This document shows, one piece after another, positions 7,541-18,108 of a DNA stretch of 64,000 bases (its first letter is position 1; every line of letters starts with the position of its first letter). The notes under the pieces were generated by a model, which worked only from the letters and a program-made list of their open reading frames with translations, had not been told where the DNA came from and ran no database searches. A program made the position numbers and the translations under genes. The DNA comes from Ichthyenterobacterium magnum. GTDB lineage: Bacteria > Bacteroidota > Bacteroidia > Flavobacteriales > Flavobacteriaceae. The DNA lies in contig NZ_RAQJ01000002.1 in assembly GCF_003610635.1 (NCBI RefSeq), forward strand, positions 248,001-312,000, written 5' to 3'.

Positions 7541-8605
7541 TTATGCTTTTCGTTCTAATTCACTCATTACATCTACTAATACACCTACGCTTTCTAAAGG
7601 CATTGCATTATACATTGACGCTCTGTATCCACCAACGCTTCTGTGGCCATTAAGACCATTTATTCCTGCTTCTTTTACCATAGTTTCAAAAGTTTCTTTT
7701 AAATCTTCGTTTGCCAATGTAAATGTGGCATTCATGTTTGATCGATCTCCCTTAGTAGCAAAACCTTTAAATAATGGGTTTAAGTCTATTTCAGAATAAA
7801 TTAAACGTGCTTTCTTGTCGTTTTCTTTTTCAATAGCAGGAATGCCTCCTAAGTTTTTTAACCATTGCATTGTTAACATAGAAACGTAAACAGCAAATAC
7901 TGGAGGCGTGTTAAACATACTGCTTTTATTTATATGTATTTTGTAATCCATCATTGATGGAATTTTACGTGATACTTTTCCTAAAACGTCTTCTTTTACA
8001 ACAACTAAAGTAGTGCCTGCAGGTCCCATGTTTTTTTGAGCTCCAGCATAAATTAAATCAAACTTTGAAAAATCTAATTCTCTCGAAAAGATATCACTAC
8101 TCATATCACACACCATTGGAATAGGTGAGTTTGGAAACGCTTTCATTTGAGTTCCAAAGATGGTATTGTTTGATGTGCAATGAAAATAATCATAATCTGT
8201 AGGAATATCATAACCTTTAGGAATATAGTTAAAGTTAGCATCTTTAGATGAAGCAACTTCGTAAATATCATCATAAATTTTAGCTTCTTTAATAGCTTTG
8301 TCGCTCCAAGTACCTGTGTTTAAGTATCCAGCTCTTTTTTCTAACATATTAAGAGCTACCATTAAGAATTGAGTGCTTGCGCCTCCTTGTAAAAACAAAG
8401 CTTTATAGCCTTTACCTTCTAAGCCTAAAAGTTCTAATGCTAACGATCTAGCATTTTCCATAACATCTACAAATGGTTTGCTTCTGTGTGATATTTCTAA
8501 TAAAGATAAGTTATCATTATTAAAATTTAAAACCGCTTCTGAAGCTTTCTGTAAGACTTCTTGAGGCAGAATACATGGTCCAGCACTAAAATTATGTTTT
8601 TTCAT
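7541..8605 (-). CDS. serC: Phosphoserine aminotransferase
   Basis: SerC is the PLP enzyme that makes O-phosphoserine from 3-phosphohydroxypyruvate and glutamate. The 354-residue product starts MKKHNFSAGPCILP, typical of the family. It has the PLP lysine Lys191 in YAGAQKNMGPAGTT, and conserved HCTSNNTIFGTQ and the C-terminal HRSVGGYRASMYNA. It lies upstream of serA in the same orientation. Start choice is supported by the family-typical N-terminus. Confidence 0.96.
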   Translation of the reverse strand: MKKHNFSAGPCILPQEVLQKASEAVLNFNNDNLSLLEISHRSKPFVDVMENARSLALELLGLEGKGYKALFLQGGASTQFLMVALNMLEKRAGYLNTGTWSDKAIKEAKIYDDIYEVASSKDANFNYIPKGYDIPTDYDYFHCTSNNTIFGTQMKAFPNSPIPMVCDMSSDIFSRELDFSKFDLIYAGAQKNMGPAGTTLVVVKEDVLGKVSRKIPSMMDYKIHINKSSMFNTPPVFAVYVSMLTMQWLKNLGGIPAIEKENDKKARLIYSEIDLNPLFKGFATKGDRSNMNATFTLANEDLKETFETMVKEAGINGLNGHRSVGGYRASMYNAMPLESVGVLVDVMSELERKA

Positions 8606-8681
8606 TTTGTAGTTGTTTTTAACAGTTGCAAAGGTGCTAATTTTTGGTAAAAAGATTGGTAATAATATGATAATTTATCAA

Positions 8682-9740
8682 CTAAATTTTTAACAAAAAA
8701 TCTATGGCGTCTACATCGTCTGCATAATCCCAAAGATTTGGCTGTTGTGTTTGTCCGAAAAGAATTTCCGAATCACTAAAACCATCTGAAACTATACATT
8801 GTATGCTGTCTTTTAATGAAGTCAGCTTCATTTTTAATTCTTCAATGTTTGTATAATGCTCGTAGAATACTGTAGCTATTGGCGATGCAAAACTCTCGTC
8901 TTCTTTTATCATTAAAAAACCGTTTTCTAACATATCAAATTCACTCATTAAATAAACGGCTTTGTTATAATCGTAGTTATTAGCATACTTTGCCTGATTA
9001 ATAATAGGGTTCCAATCATACATTGCTTTAAAAAAAGCATCAAAATTGTAGTCTTTTGGAACAAATAGTTTAGAAACATTTCGGCAACCTAAACCATAAT
9101 ATCTAAAGATATCTTCAGATAAATTTTTAAGTTGGTCTTCTGTTTCTTTTCCTGTTAAAACCGCTACCGAGTTTCTGTTTTTTCTAATTATAGATTGCTT
9201 GTCTTTAAAATAATATTCAAAATAACGTGCTGTATTATCACTTCCAGTTGCAATAACTGCATCAAAATGTTCTAGCTTACCTTCTGTAAATTCAATTTTT
9301 CCTTTAAATTTAGGTTCAACATATTCTAAATATTTTGCTAAAAAGGGAAGTAGTTGTTTGTCGTTTGAAGATTGTTTTACTAAAACTGAGTGTCCAGAAA
9401 TTAAAACCGAAAGAAAATCATGAAAACCAACTAACGGAATATTTCCAGCCATGATAATAGCGACTTTTTTAAAATCTTCATTATTAAAGTTATACTTATC
9501 TAACCAAAGTTTAATGTTGTTATTATTCAGTTGTTTAGACCATCCTTCAATTGCAAATAATACATTTTTTTTTGTAAACCAGCCGTTATGTTCTTGAGCT
9601 AGTTTTATTTGATGAATAAATCCGTCAAAGAATAAATTGTTATGTACTACAGTATCTTTTTTTTTAATATTTTCTCTGCTAAATTGACTTAGAAAATCAC
9701 CTAATTTTACAAATGCGTTAATTCTTTGTTGTAAATCCAT
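8682..9740 (-). CDS. Acyl-CoA reductase, LuxC-like aldehyde dehydrogenase fold
   Basis: I start the gene at 9740 ([10 protein letters not shown], 352 residues), since longer in-frame readings would cover the divergent ferredoxin promoter and start. The fold is recognised from [17 protein letters not shown] (about 97-113), the GSDNTARYF segment (166-173) and the catalytic Cys219 in [13 protein letters not shown]. LuxC-type enzymes reduce acyl-CoA or acyl-thioesters to aldehydes through a thioester on that Cys. The cellular substrate is not evident. It is divergent from the ferredoxin gene, with serC and serA downstream. I recall this order recurring in flavobacteria, but that is not a tested claim. 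Confidence 0.85.
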   Translation of the reverse strand: MDLQQRINAFVKLGDFLSQFSRENIKKKDTVVHNNLFFDGFIHQIKLAQEHNGWFTKKNVLFAIEGWSKQLNNNNIKLWLDKYNFNNEDFKKVAIIMAGNIPLVGFHDFLSVLISGHSVLVKQSSNDKQLLPFLAKYLEYVEPKFKGKIEFTEGKLEHFDAVIATGSDNTARYFEYYFKDKQSIIRKNRNSVAVLTGKETEDQLKNLSEDIFRYYGLGCRNVSKLFVPKDYNFDAFFKAMYDWNPIINQAKYANNYDYNKAVYLMSEFDMLENGFLMIKEDESFASPIATVFYEHYTNIEELKMKLTSLKDSIQCIVSDGFSDSEILFGQTQQPNLWDYADDVDAIDFLLKI

Positions 9741-9746
9741 TCTTAG

Positions 9747-9778
9747 TTTGGTTATAAAAGGTTTTGGCTCTATTTTTG
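9747..9778 (+). promoter_or_regulatory. Ferredoxin promoter, Bacteroidota type
   Basis: TTTG (9747-9750) and TATTTTTG (9771-9778) are separated by 20 bases, matching the -33/-7 architecture used by the Bacteroidota primary sigma factor. The predicted start is near 9785, about 32 bases before the ferredoxin ATG. Confidence 0.7.
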
Positions 9779-9816
9779 CAACTGCAAAATTACGCAAACA
9801 AAAACGAAAAATTACT

Positions 9817-10170
9817 ATGGCAATTATAATAACAGACGAGTGCATTAATTGTGGAGCTTGTGAACCAGAATGTCCTAATACGGCTATATATGAAGGTGCT
9901 GATGATTGGAGATATAAAGACGGAACAAGTTTAGAAGGTAGTTTGGTTTTGCCTAATGGTAAAACTGTAGATGCAGATGAAACACAAGAACCAATAAGTG
10001 ATGAGATTTATTATATTGTACCAGATAAATGTACAGAATGTAAAGGGTTTCATGAAGAGCCTCAATGTGCTGCTGTATGTCCTGTAGATTGCTGTGTGCC
10101 TGATGAAGACCATGTAGAGACAGAAGATGTTTTATTAGGAAAACAACGTTTTATGCATCCAGATGGTTAG
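9817..10170 (+). CDS. 2[4Fe-4S] ferredoxin, Allochromatium-type
   Basis: The start at 9817 ([15 protein letters not shown]) gives a 117-residue ferredoxin and places the promoter correctly upstream; an earlier in-frame start would lie inside that promoter. The first cluster motif is Cys9, Cys12, Cys15 and Cys19. The second is spread out as Cys72, Cys75, Cys84 and Cys88 followed by PVDCC, the eight-residue insertion typical of Allochromatium-like ferredoxins. A 50-residue linker with an insert (about 25-70) separates the motifs. It acts as a cytoplasmic low-potential electron carrier; its partners are not shown by the sequence. Confidence 0.93.
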   Translation: MAIIITDECINCGACEPECPNTAIYEGADDWRYKDGTSLEGSLVLPNGKTVDADETQEPISDEIYYIVPDKCTECKGFHEEPQCAAVCPVDCCVPDEDHVETEDVLLGKQRFMHPDG

Positions 10171-10200
10171 TCTATAAATAGTTTTAGAATATAACTATAC

Positions 10201-10231
10201 ATCCTGAGCTTACGCTTGGGATTTTGTTTTT
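10201..10231 (+). terminator. Intrinsic terminator after the ferredoxin gene
   Basis: A nine-pair stem (ATCCTGAGC with GCTTGGGAT, two wobble pairs) closes a TTAC loop and is followed by TTTGTTTTT. It sits 30 bases after the ferredoxin stop. Confidence 0.85.
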
Positions 10232-10233
10232 AA

Positions 10234-11712
10234 TTATTCATTTTCAGCATCAAAGGTTTTAAGCTCTGTAGTTGGAGCAAGTGTTTCTTTATCGCTCCAT
10301 ATCTTTGCATCGTATTTGCGAAGGGTTTCAAATGTTATTGTTTTATTTTCCTTAAACGTATTGAACTCAGAAGTGTCTAGTTTACTTATGTTAGAAAACA
10401 AAAGCTCTTCACGATGCCTAGTTTGTCCTTCAATTTTAAAATTAAAAGCAGTTTTATTTCTAGTTGTGCTATTTTCAATAAACTTTAATGGTCTATTGAT
10501 GTAGAAATATTCTCCAGATTCAATTTTAATATATCGAGGTTCATAAAAGTCTTCATTATTCTTTTTATAAATAATTGTGCCTTCACTTACATTTTCAATA
10601 TACTTAACTCCTAAAATAAGTCTTAGGTTGAGTTTGTCGCCACGTTTCCCTTTTGCATATCGATAATCCAATTTTAGAATAGCATATGAGTCTTCAGAAA
10701 CATATATGCTTCCTGTGTAATGTGCTCGAGAACGTTTTGGTTCAAACTCGATTAAGTAAACCATTTCGTTGTTTATGAAACTAGCATTTTTTAATGTGTA
10801 TTGGTAATTGTCAGTATTCAATATTGTTATTAGCATACTACTGCTACCTAGTTTTGATTTGCTAAGAGTGGAGCTCGTGTTTTTTCTTAAGTTTTTAATA
10901 TCTAATTCATTTGGATTATCATTCTTGTTATCGTCATTGGCTAAAGACATAGAGTCTTCAACTTTAAATAAACCAGTTTTTAGTTTGTAGGTTTTTGTTG
11001 TATCTAAATATCTTAATACAATATTTTGCGCTTTTTCCTGAATATTATCTAATGATATGTTTTTATTAGAATTGATGATTTTTGTTGCCTTTTCGATGTT
11101 TAGTTTTTGTTGTTCATTATTCATGACCTTTAGATTGCCGCTATAATCTGTAAAGTATACAAAATTGCCATTCATAATTTCATTAGACATTCTATTTAGT
11201 TTTTCATTGGCTTCAATTAATTGACGTTTTTTAAAATGAGAAGCTTTATTTACTTTAAGGTTAAGATTGTCAAAATCGATATAAGATGTTTCTCTATAAA
11301 AGAAATTATAGCTTAATGAATCACTTTTGTAATTTGTTTTCAGCTTATTTTTTACTTTTGAAATAATAGAATCAACATTAGGTTTGGTATTAGATAGATA
11401 TACCGTTCCTAATTCATTTATTGCTGGTGTTAATTGTATATTGTAATCTAAGTTCTTAAGTTCGTTAGTACTTAAAGTTAAAGATTGATAGCCTAAACAT
11501 GTAAGTTCTATAGTGTTTGAGTCGATATCTTTTAAATTAATAACAAATACACCTTCTTCGTTAGAAATAACACCCTTAAATTCTGCGGTTTGCACAGCTA
11601 CAAATGGAATAGGCGCATTAGTGACATGGTCTTTAATTGTTCCTACAATCTCTTGAGCATTTAAAAAACAGATGCATATAAAAAATGCACATACGGATAA
11701 ATATGTTTTCAT
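10234..11712 (-). CDS. Exported protein with carboxypeptidase-like regulatory domain
   Basis: The 492-residue product has a signal peptide (MKTYLSVCAFFICICFLNAQ) and then a carboxypeptidase-D-regulatory-like beta sandwich (IVGTIKDHVTNAPIPFVAVQ to about residue 95, with LTCLGYQSLTLST). The remaining 400 residues are beta-rich, with regularly spaced Tyr and no catalytic motif that I recognise (e.g. RSRAHYTGSIYVSEDSYAIL). Such proteins are common in the Bacteroidota envelope and are often of unknown role. It is a single gene, convergent with the ferredoxin and divergent from ychF. An outer-membrane or periplasmic location is inferred. Confidence 0.8.
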   Translation of the reverse strand: MKTYLSVCAFFICICFLNAQEIVGTIKDHVTNAPIPFVAVQTAEFKGVISNEEGVFVINLKDIDSNTIELTCLGYQSLTLSTNELKNLDYNIQLTPAINELGTVYLSNTKPNVDSIISKVKNKLKTNYKSDSLSYNFFYRETSYIDFDNLNLKVNKASHFKKRQLIEANEKLNRMSNEIMNGNFVYFTDYSGNLKVMNNEQQKLNIEKATKIINSNKNISLDNIQEKAQNIVLRYLDTTKTYKLKTGLFKVEDSMSLANDDNKNDNPNELDIKNLRKNTSSTLSKSKLGSSSMLITILNTDNYQYTLKNASFINNEMVYLIEFEPKRSRAHYTGSIYVSEDSYAILKLDYRYAKGKRGDKLNLRLILGVKYIENVSEGTIIYKKNNEDFYEPRYIKIESGEYFYINRPLKFIENSTTRNKTAFNFKIEGQTRHREELLFSNISKLDTSEFNTFKENKTITFETLRKYDAKIWSDKETLAPTTELKTFDAENE

Positions 11713-11802
11713 AATTGATGGTATATAATATAGAGACGAAGATGGTCATGTTTTGTTACGATAACTGATGTGATTTTTATTTAAAACAACAAGATAATTA
11801 AC

Positions 11803-11810
11803 TACATTTG
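11803..11810 (+). promoter_or_regulatory. Putative -7 element for ychF
   Basis: TACATTTG matches TAnnTTTG and lies 20 bases upstream of the ychF ATG. The -33 region is T-rich but has no exact TTTG. Confidence 0.5.
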
Positions 11811-11830
11811 CACTCGCAAAATTACTATTT

Positions 11831-12925
11831 ATGAAAGCTGGAATTGTAGGATTACCAAACGTAGGAAAATCGACTTTATTTAATTGTTTATCTAATGCTA
11901 AAGCGCAAAGTGCTAACTTTCCTTTTTGTACTATAGAACCAAATATTGGTGTTGTAAATGTGCCTGATACGAGACTTCAAAAACTAGAAGAATTAGTTAA
12001 TCCAGAGCGTGTATTGCCTGCAACGGTTGAAATCGTTGATATTGCAGGTTTGGTAAAAGGAGCGAGTAAAGGTGAAGGTTTAGGAAATCAATTCTTAGGA
12101 AATATAAGAGAAACTGATGCAATTTTGCACGTATTGCGTTGTTTTGATAATGATAATATAGTTCATGTTGATGGTAATGTAAATCCGATTAGAGATAAAG
12201 AGACTATTGATATGGAATTACAGCTTAAAGATTTAGAAACTGTAGAAAAGAAGCTTGATAAAGTTAAACGTGCTGCAAAAACAGGGAATAAAGAAGCGCA
12301 AAAAGAAGAGTCGGTTTTATTGAAACTTAAAGAAGGTTTAGAAGCTGGAATCTCAGTAAGAGCTTTAGAGTTTAGTGAAGATGATTATAATGATTATGTA
12401 AAGCCATCACAATTAATTACTGATAAGCCAGTATTGTATGTTTGTAATGTAGATGAAGGCGCTGCGGTTTCTGGAAATGATTATGTAAATCAAGTTAAAG
12501 AAGCTGTAAAAGATGAAAATGCTGAAGTTTTAGTTTTAGCAGTTGGTACAGAAGCAGATATTAATGAACTTGATGATTATGAAGAGCGTCAACTATTTTT
12601 ACAAGATATAGGTTTAGATGAGCCAGGTTCTTCAAAATTAATCCGTTCAGCTTATAAATTATTAAATCAGCAAACATATTTTACAGCTGGAGTTAAAGAA
12701 GTTAGAGCTTGGACCGTAGATATAGGAGCATCTGCTCCTCAAGCAGCTGGAGTTATTCATACAGATTTTGAAAAAGGTTTTATTAGAGCAGAAGTTATAG
12801 CTTATGATGACTATGTAAGTTTAGGTAGTGAAGCTAAAGTTAAAGAAGCTGGTAAAATGCGAGTTGAAGGTAAAAATTACATCGTTAAAGATGGTGATGT
12901 GATGCATTTCTTGTTTAATGTATAA
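11831..12925 (+). CDS. ychF: Redox/ribosome-associated ATPase of the YchF/Ola1 family
   Basis: This 364-residue protein is a classic YchF. The P-loop GLPNVGKST is at residues 7-15, followed by the G3 motif DIAGLVKGASKGEGLGNQFL (63-82) and the divergent G4 motif NVDE, which gives ATP preference in the family. A TGS domain ends the protein (VRAWTVDIGASAPQAAGVIH ... VKDGDVMHFLFNV). YchF binds ribosomes and is linked to translation and stress responses. The gene is monocistronic, between its own promoter and a strong terminator. Confidence 0.97.
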   Translation: MKAGIVGLPNVGKSTLFNCLSNAKAQSANFPFCTIEPNIGVVNVPDTRLQKLEELVNPERVLPATVEIVDIAGLVKGASKGEGLGNQFLGNIRETDAILHVLRCFDNDNIVHVDGNVNPIRDKETIDMELQLKDLETVEKKLDKVKRAAKTGNKEAQKEESVLLKLKEGLEAGISVRALEFSEDDYNDYVKPSQLITDKPVLYVCNVDEGAAVSGNDYVNQVKEAVKDENAEVLVLAVGTEADINELDDYEERQLFLQDIGLDEPGSSKLIRSAYKLLNQQTYFTAGVKEVRAWTVDIGASAPQAAGVIHTDFEKGFIRAEVIAYDDYVSLGSEAKVKEAGKMRVEGKNYIVKDGDVMHFLFNV

Positions 12926-12948
12926 CTAAGATATATTTCGTTTAAATT

Positions 12949-12982
12949 AAAAAGCCAATGTTCTCAACAACATTGGCTTTTT
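12949..12982 (+). terminator. Intrinsic terminator after ychF
   Basis: A 14-bp perfect stem (AAAAAGCCAATGTT and its complement) with loop CTCAAC ends in a T-run. It lies 23 bases after the ychF stop. Confidence 0.92.
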
Positions 12983-13068
12983 ATTGTTAATAACCTTGGC
13001 GTTTGGCTATTTTATTTTTTATAGCGTTATGTTATATTAGCATCCTATTCTAATTTTTTCTCGCTTTT

Positions 13069-14934
13069 ATGTCTCAAGAAACCAAATATACCGAAGATAA
13101 TATACGCTCGCTAGACTGGAAAGAGCATATCCGTATGCGTCCAGGAATGTATATTGGTAAATTGGGTGATGGTTCGTCACCAGATGATGGTATATATATT
13201 CTACTAAAAGAGGTCTTAGACAACTCGATTGATGAGTATGTCATGGGAGCAGGAAAAACTATTGAAATTTCAATACAAGGTGCTAAAGTAATTGTTAGAG
13301 ATTATGGACGCGGTATTCCTCTAGGGAAAGTTGTAGATGTAGTGTCTAAAATGAATACTGGAGGAAAGTATGATTCTAAAGCCTTTAAAAAATCAGTAGG
13401 TTTAAATGGAGTTGGTACCAAAGCAGTAAATGCTTTGTCATCTTTTTTTAGAGTAGAATCTACACGTGATAGTAAATCGGCTTCAGCTGAGTTTGAACAA
13501 GGCAACTTAATAAATGAAGAATTATTAGAAGATACATCACGTCGTAAAGGAACCAAAGTATCCTTTATTCCTGACAATGTCATTTTTAAAAATTACAAGT
13601 ATCGTAATGAGTATGTGGCAAAGATGCTCAAAAACTACGTGTATCTTAATCCGGGCTTAACCATTGTGTTTAATGGTGAAAAATATTATAGTGAGAATGG
13701 GTTAAAAGATTTGTTATCAGAAAATATTAATGAGTCAGATTTATTATACCCAATCATTCACTTAAGAGGTGATGATATAGAAGTCGCTTTAACACATAGT
13801 AAAACGCAGTATAGTGAAGAATACCATTCGTTTGTAAACGGACAAAACACAACACAAGGAGGAACACATCTTGCAGCATTTAGAGAAGCTTTGGTTAGAA
13901 CCATTAGAGAATTTTATGGTAAAAACTATGAAGCTTCAGATATACGTAAATCAGTTGTTTGTGCCATAGCTATTAAAGTTATGGAACCCGTTTTTGAAAG
14001 TCAAACAAAAACGAAACTAGGTTCAACAGATATGGGAGGCGATTTGCCAACTGTTAGAACATATATTAATGATTTCTTAAAAACACAATTAGATAACTTT
14101 TTACATAAAAACCCTGATTCTGCTGAAAAAATTCAACGCAAAATTCTTCAGGCAGAGCGTGAACGTAAAGAACTCTCTGGTATACGTAAGTTAGCAAAAG
14201 ATAGAGCTAAAAAAGCTAATCTACATAATAAAAAATTGCGTGATTGTCGAGTGCATTTTGGAGATACTAAAAATGAAAGAAATCTTGAGACAACCTTGTT
14301 TATTACTGAGGGAGATTCGGCTTCTGGTAGTATAACCAAATCACGAGACGTGAATACACAAGCGGTTTTTAGTTTAAAAGGAAAGCCTTTAAACTGTTAT
14401 GGCTTAAGTAAAAAAATCGTGTACGAGAACGAAGAGTTTAATTTATTACAAGCAGCTTTAAATATAGAAGAATCTTTAGAAGATTTGCGTTATAATAATG
14501 TAGTAATAGCAACAGATGCCGATGTTGACGGAATGCATATTAGATTACTACTCATAACATTCTTTTTACAATTTTTTCCTGAAGTCATTAAAGAAGGACA
14601 TTTATATATTTTACAAACACCTTTGTTTAGAGTTCGTAACAAAAAGGAAACTATTTATTGTTATTCTGAAGAAGAGCGAAGAGAAGCAATTAGTAAGTTA
14701 AAACCAAAACCTGAAATCACTCGATTTAAAGGATTGGGAGAAATTTCGCCAGATGAGTTTGTACACTTTATAGGAGAAGACATACGCTTAGACCCAGTAA
14801 TGTTAGATAAAGATATGTCTATTGAAGAGTTGCTATCTTTTTATATGGGTAAAAACACACCAACACGCCAAGAATTTATAATCAACAATCTTAAAGTGGA
14901 ATTAGATATAGTAGAAGAAGAACATGCGAACTAA
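13069..14934 (+). CDS. parE: DNA topoisomerase IV subunit B
   Basis: The 621-residue product has the GHKL ATPase domain ([11 protein letters not shown], then DYGRGIPLG, then [11 protein letters not shown]), a transducer region, and a TOPRIM domain with EGDSASGS (about 415) and [10 protein letters not shown]. With the A subunit two genes on, it decatenates and relaxes DNA in the cytoplasm. The length and the parE-x-parC arrangement support topoisomerase IV over gyrase. The last 11 bases overlap the next gene. Confidence 0.95.
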   Translation: MSQETKYTEDNIRSLDWKEHIRMRPGMYIGKLGDGSSPDDGIYILLKEVLDNSIDEYVMGAGKTIEISIQGAKVIVRDYGRGIPLGKVVDVVSKMNTGGKYDSKAFKKSVGLNGVGTKAVNALSSFFRVESTRDSKSASAEFEQGNLINEELLEDTSRRKGTKVSFIPDNVIFKNYKYRNEYVAKMLKNYVYLNPGLTIVFNGEKYYSENGLKDLLSENINESDLLYPIIHLRGDDIEVALTHSKTQYSEEYHSFVNGQNTTQGGTHLAAFREALVRTIREFYGKNYEASDIRKSVVCAIAIKVMEPVFESQTKTKLGSTDMGGDLPTVRTYINDFLKTQLDNFLHKNPDSAEKIQRKILQAERERKELSGIRKLAKDRAKKANLHNKKLRDCRVHFGDTKNERNLETTLFITEGDSASGSITKSRDVNTQAVFSLKGKPLNCYGLSKKIVYENEEFNLLQAALNIEESLEDLRYNNVVIATDADVDGMHIRLLLITFFLQFFPEVIKEGHLYILQTPLFRVRNKKETIYCYSEEERREAISKLKPKPEITRFKGLGEISPDEFVHFIGEDIRLDPVMLDKDMSIEELLSFYMGKNTPTRQEFIINNLKVELDIVEEEHAN

Positions 14935-15406
14935 TAATGCCACAGTAAAAAATATAATCCTTTCTCTGTACTTTGTACTTATAATTGCTACAATCTTTTT
15001 TGCAACAGTATTTAGAGCATTCAGGAATTTAACCAGCAATACTGTACTTTCATTTGCTATTGTGGCTTTTGTGTTTGTTGGTTTATTATATTTTATTCAT
15101 ACAGTATCTAAGTATTTCGAGTATGATAGCGATGGAGTTAAAGTAGTAGTCATCAATAAAGGCTTACTATTTTTTGATAAACATAGGCATAGAGAGTATA
15201 AATTAGAATTTAATAAAGAACGTTTATTGTCTTTTAAGTTTCATAATTATATTATATACAAACAACTTATTATAAATGTTTTAGATTCTAGTGATGAGGT
15301 GAGAAAAATGAAATTCAACGTAACATTGGTTTCAAGAAGAAAAAGAAAATATATAAGACAATCATTAAGTAAGATGATTAAGGCTAATAGAAAAAATAGC
15401 AAATGA
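14924..15406 (+). CDS. Small membrane protein embedded between parE and parC
   Basis: The 160-residue product has two transmembrane segments (about 10-29 and 39-59) and then a basic, beta-rich tail ([20 protein letters not shown] ... [14 protein letters not shown]) that resembles a bacterial PH-like domain in layout. I do not recognise a named family. It overlaps parE by 11 bases and parC by 4 bases (ATGA), so it is translationally coupled within the topoisomerase IV operon. A function in chromosome segregation is suggested only by position. Confidence 0.8.
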   Translation: MRTNNATVKNIILSLYFVLIIATIFFATVFRAFRNLTSNTVLSFAIVAFVFVGLLYFIHTVSKYFEYDSDGVKVVVINKGLLFFDKHRHREYKLEFNKERLLSFKFHNYIIYKQLIINVLDSSDEVRKMKFNVTLVSRRKRKYIRQSLSKMIKANRKNSK

Positions 15407-18066
15407 TTGAAGATAACGACGATTTGATAAATGAACAAGATGATAATCAAGAAACCATTACCAGAGTTACTGGTATGTATAAAGATTGGTTTTTAGATTA
15501 TGCATCGTATGTTATTTTAGAGCGTGCAGTACCAGCTATCGAAGATGGCTTTAAACCTGTACAGCGACGCATTATGCATTCTATGAAAGATTTAGATGAT
15601 GGTCGTTATAATAAGGTTGCAAATATTGTTGGTCATACGATGCAGTATCATCCGCATGGTGATGCAAGTATTGCAGATGCCATGGTGCAAATAGGTCAAA
15701 AAGACTTATTAATAGATACGCAAGGAAACTGGGGAAATATACTTACAGGCGATAGAGCAGCAGCCTCACGTTATATAGAAGCACGTCTGTCTAAATTTGC
15801 CTTAGATGTAGTGTATAACCCAAAAATTACCGAGTGGCAGGCTTCTTATGATGGTCGTCGAAAAGAACCTGTAAACCTTCCGGTAATGTTTCCGTTATTG
15901 TTGGCTCAAGGAGGCGAAGGAATTGCTGTTGGTTTATCTACTAAAATACTACCTCATAATTTCATTGAGCTTATAGATGCTTCAGTAAAGCATTTAAAAG
16001 GAAAACGTTTTACAATTCTTCCAGATTTTCCAACTGCAGGAATTGCAGATTTTTCCAATTATAATGATGGTTTGCGTGGCGGAAAAGTTCGTGTAAGAGC
16101 AAAAATTTCTCAATCTGATAAAAACACGCTTGCTATTACAGAAATTCCTTTTGCTACAAATACATCATCTTTAATAGATTCTATTTTAAAAGCGAATGAT
16201 AAAGGAAAGATTAAGATTAAAAAAATTGAAGACAATACAGCTGCAGATGTAGAGATTTTAGTGCATTTGCCTTCAGGAATTTCACCAGATAAAACAATAG
16301 ATGCTTTATATGCATTTACCAATTGTGAAACATCTATTTCGCCTTTAGGCTGTGTTATAGAAGATAATAAGCCGTTTTTTGTTGGTGTCTCAGAAATGTT
16401 GCGTCGTTCTACAGACAACACAGTTGTACTTTTAAAAAGCGAGCTAGAAATAAAACTAAATGAGTTTGAAGAGCAATGGCATTTTGCTTCTTTAGAACGC
16501 ATTTTTATTGAGAATAGAATTTACCGTGATATTGAAGAAGAAGAAACATGGGAAGGCGTTATACGAGCTATAGATAAAGGGCTTCAGCCACATATAAAGC
16601 ATTTAAAACGTACTGTTACTGATGATGATATTGCTCGATTAACAGAAATTAGAATCAAACGTATTTCTAAATTTGACATAGACAAAGCGCAGCAGAAAAT
16701 AGATGCGTTAGAAGAGCAAATAGCTGAGATTAAGCATCATTTAGCAAACTTAATTGATTATGCTATTGCTTATTTTGAACGTTTAAAGAAAGCGTATGGA
16801 GAAGGTCGTGAGCGTAAAACAGAAATTAGAACTTTTGATGATGTTGATGCTACAAAAGTTGTAATACGTAATACAAAACTCTATGTAAATAGAGAAGAAG
16901 GTTTTATAGGTACATCATTGCGTCGTGATGAGTATGTATGCGATTGTAGTGATATAGATGATATTATTGTTTTTACCAATGATGGTAAGATGATGGTTAC
17001 TAAAGTTGGTAGTAAAACATTTATAGGTAAAGGTATTATTCACGTAGCAGTCTTTAAAAAGAAAGATAAGCGTACTATTTATAATATGATTTATCGTGAC
17101 GGAAGCAAAGGTGCTTCGTATGTAAAGCGTTTTGCCGTAACATCAATTACACGTGATAAAGAATACGACTTAACTAATGGAAATAAAAGTTCTAAAGTTT
17201 GGTATTTTTCTGCAAACCCAAATGGCGAAGCTGAGGTTATTACAATTCACTTAAGGCAAGTAGGAAGTGTTAAAAAACTAAAATGGGATTTAGATTTTGC
17301 AGAGATTCTTATTAAAGGACGTGCTTCTAAAGGTAACGTGGTTACAAAATATTCAATTAAAAAAGTTGAACTTAAAGAAAAAGGCGTATCGACACTTAAG
17401 CCTCGTAAAATATGGTTTGATGATACTGTGCAGCGCTTAAATGTAGATGAGCGAGGCGAATTAATTGGAGAATTTAGAGGAGAAGATCGCCTTTTAATCA
17501 TAACGCAATCTGGACATGTAAAAACAATTCTGCCAGAAATTACAACACGTTTTGATGATAACATGATTGTGCTAGAAAAGTGGATTCCTAAAAAACCAAT
17601 TTCTGCAATTTATTATGATGGCGAAAAAGAACGTTATTATGTAAAACGTTTTCTTATAGAAAATGAAGGTAAAGAAGAAACTTTTATTTCTGACCATCCA
17701 AAATCGCAATTAGAAATTGTTTCTACAGACTGGAAACCAATGGCTGAGATTGAATATACCAAAGAAAGAGGAAAGGATAGAAAAGATAATGAAACGGTTA
17801 ATCTAGAAGAGTTTATTGCAGTAAAAGGAATATCTGCTTTAGGAAATCAATTAACTAAAGAAAAAATTAACCAGGTTAATTTGTTAGAACCTTTGCCTTA
17901 TGAAGCTCCAGAAGAAGTTCCTGCTGAAGAAATTGAAGTTGTAGATGAAGAAAATGTAACAGTAAGCCAATCACAAGCTGAGGTTTCTGACGATAAGAAA
18001 TCATCAAATGGAGAGTTGCCTCCTGAGTCAGATATTGATGACGAAGGTCAGATTACATTGTTTTAA
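15403..18066 (+). CDS. parC: DNA topoisomerase IV subunit A
   Basis: The 887-residue product holds the breakage-reunion domain with DYASYVILERAVPAIEDGFK (32-51), the QRRIMHSM segment and the active-site Tyr124 in AASRYIEARLSK. A long coiled-coil region (about 440-480) follows, then a beta-pinwheel-like C-terminal domain and an acidic tail (about 825-887). It forms the topoisomerase IV heterotetramer with ParE. Start at 15403 overlaps the preceding stop by ATGA. The gene is convergent with the small lipoprotein gene downstream, with only 42 bases between and no clear hairpin. Confidence 0.95.
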   Translation: MIEDNDDLINEQDDNQETITRVTGMYKDWFLDYASYVILERAVPAIEDGFKPVQRRIMHSMKDLDDGRYNKVANIVGHTMQYHPHGDASIADAMVQIGQKDLLIDTQGNWGNILTGDRAAASRYIEARLSKFALDVVYNPKITEWQASYDGRRKEPVNLPVMFPLLLAQGGEGIAVGLSTKILPHNFIELIDASVKHLKGKRFTILPDFPTAGIADFSNYNDGLRGGKVRVRAKISQSDKNTLAITEIPFATNTSSLIDSILKANDKGKIKIKKIEDNTAADVEILVHLPSGISPDKTIDALYAFTNCETSISPLGCVIEDNKPFFVGVSEMLRRSTDNTVVLLKSELEIKLNEFEEQWHFASLERIFIENRIYRDIEEEETWEGVIRAIDKGLQPHIKHLKRTVTDDDIARLTEIRIKRISKFDIDKAQQKIDALEEQIAEIKHHLANLIDYAIAYFERLKKAYGEGRERKTEIRTFDDVDATKVVIRNTKLYVNREEGFIGTSLRRDEYVCDCSDIDDIIVFTNDGKMMVTKVGSKTFIGKGIIHVAVFKKKDKRTIYNMIYRDGSKGASYVKRFAVTSITRDKEYDLTNGNKSSKVWYFSANPNGEAEVITIHLRQVGSVKKLKWDLDFAEILIKGRASKGNVVTKYSIKKVELKEKGVSTLKPRKIWFDDTVQRLNVDERGELIGEFRGEDRLLIITQSGHVKTILPEITTRFDDNMIVLEKWIPKKPISAIYYDGEKERYYVKRFLIENEGKEETFISDHPKSQLEIVSTDWKPMAEIEYTKERGKDRKDNETVNLEEFIAVKGISALGNQLTKEKINQVNLLEPLPYEAPEEVPAEEIEVVDEENVTVSQSQAEVSDDKKSSNGELPPESDIDDEGQITLF

Positions 18067-18108
18067 ATAATTTTTTAAAAAAAGGTTATACGTTTCCTAA
18101 GTCTATAA

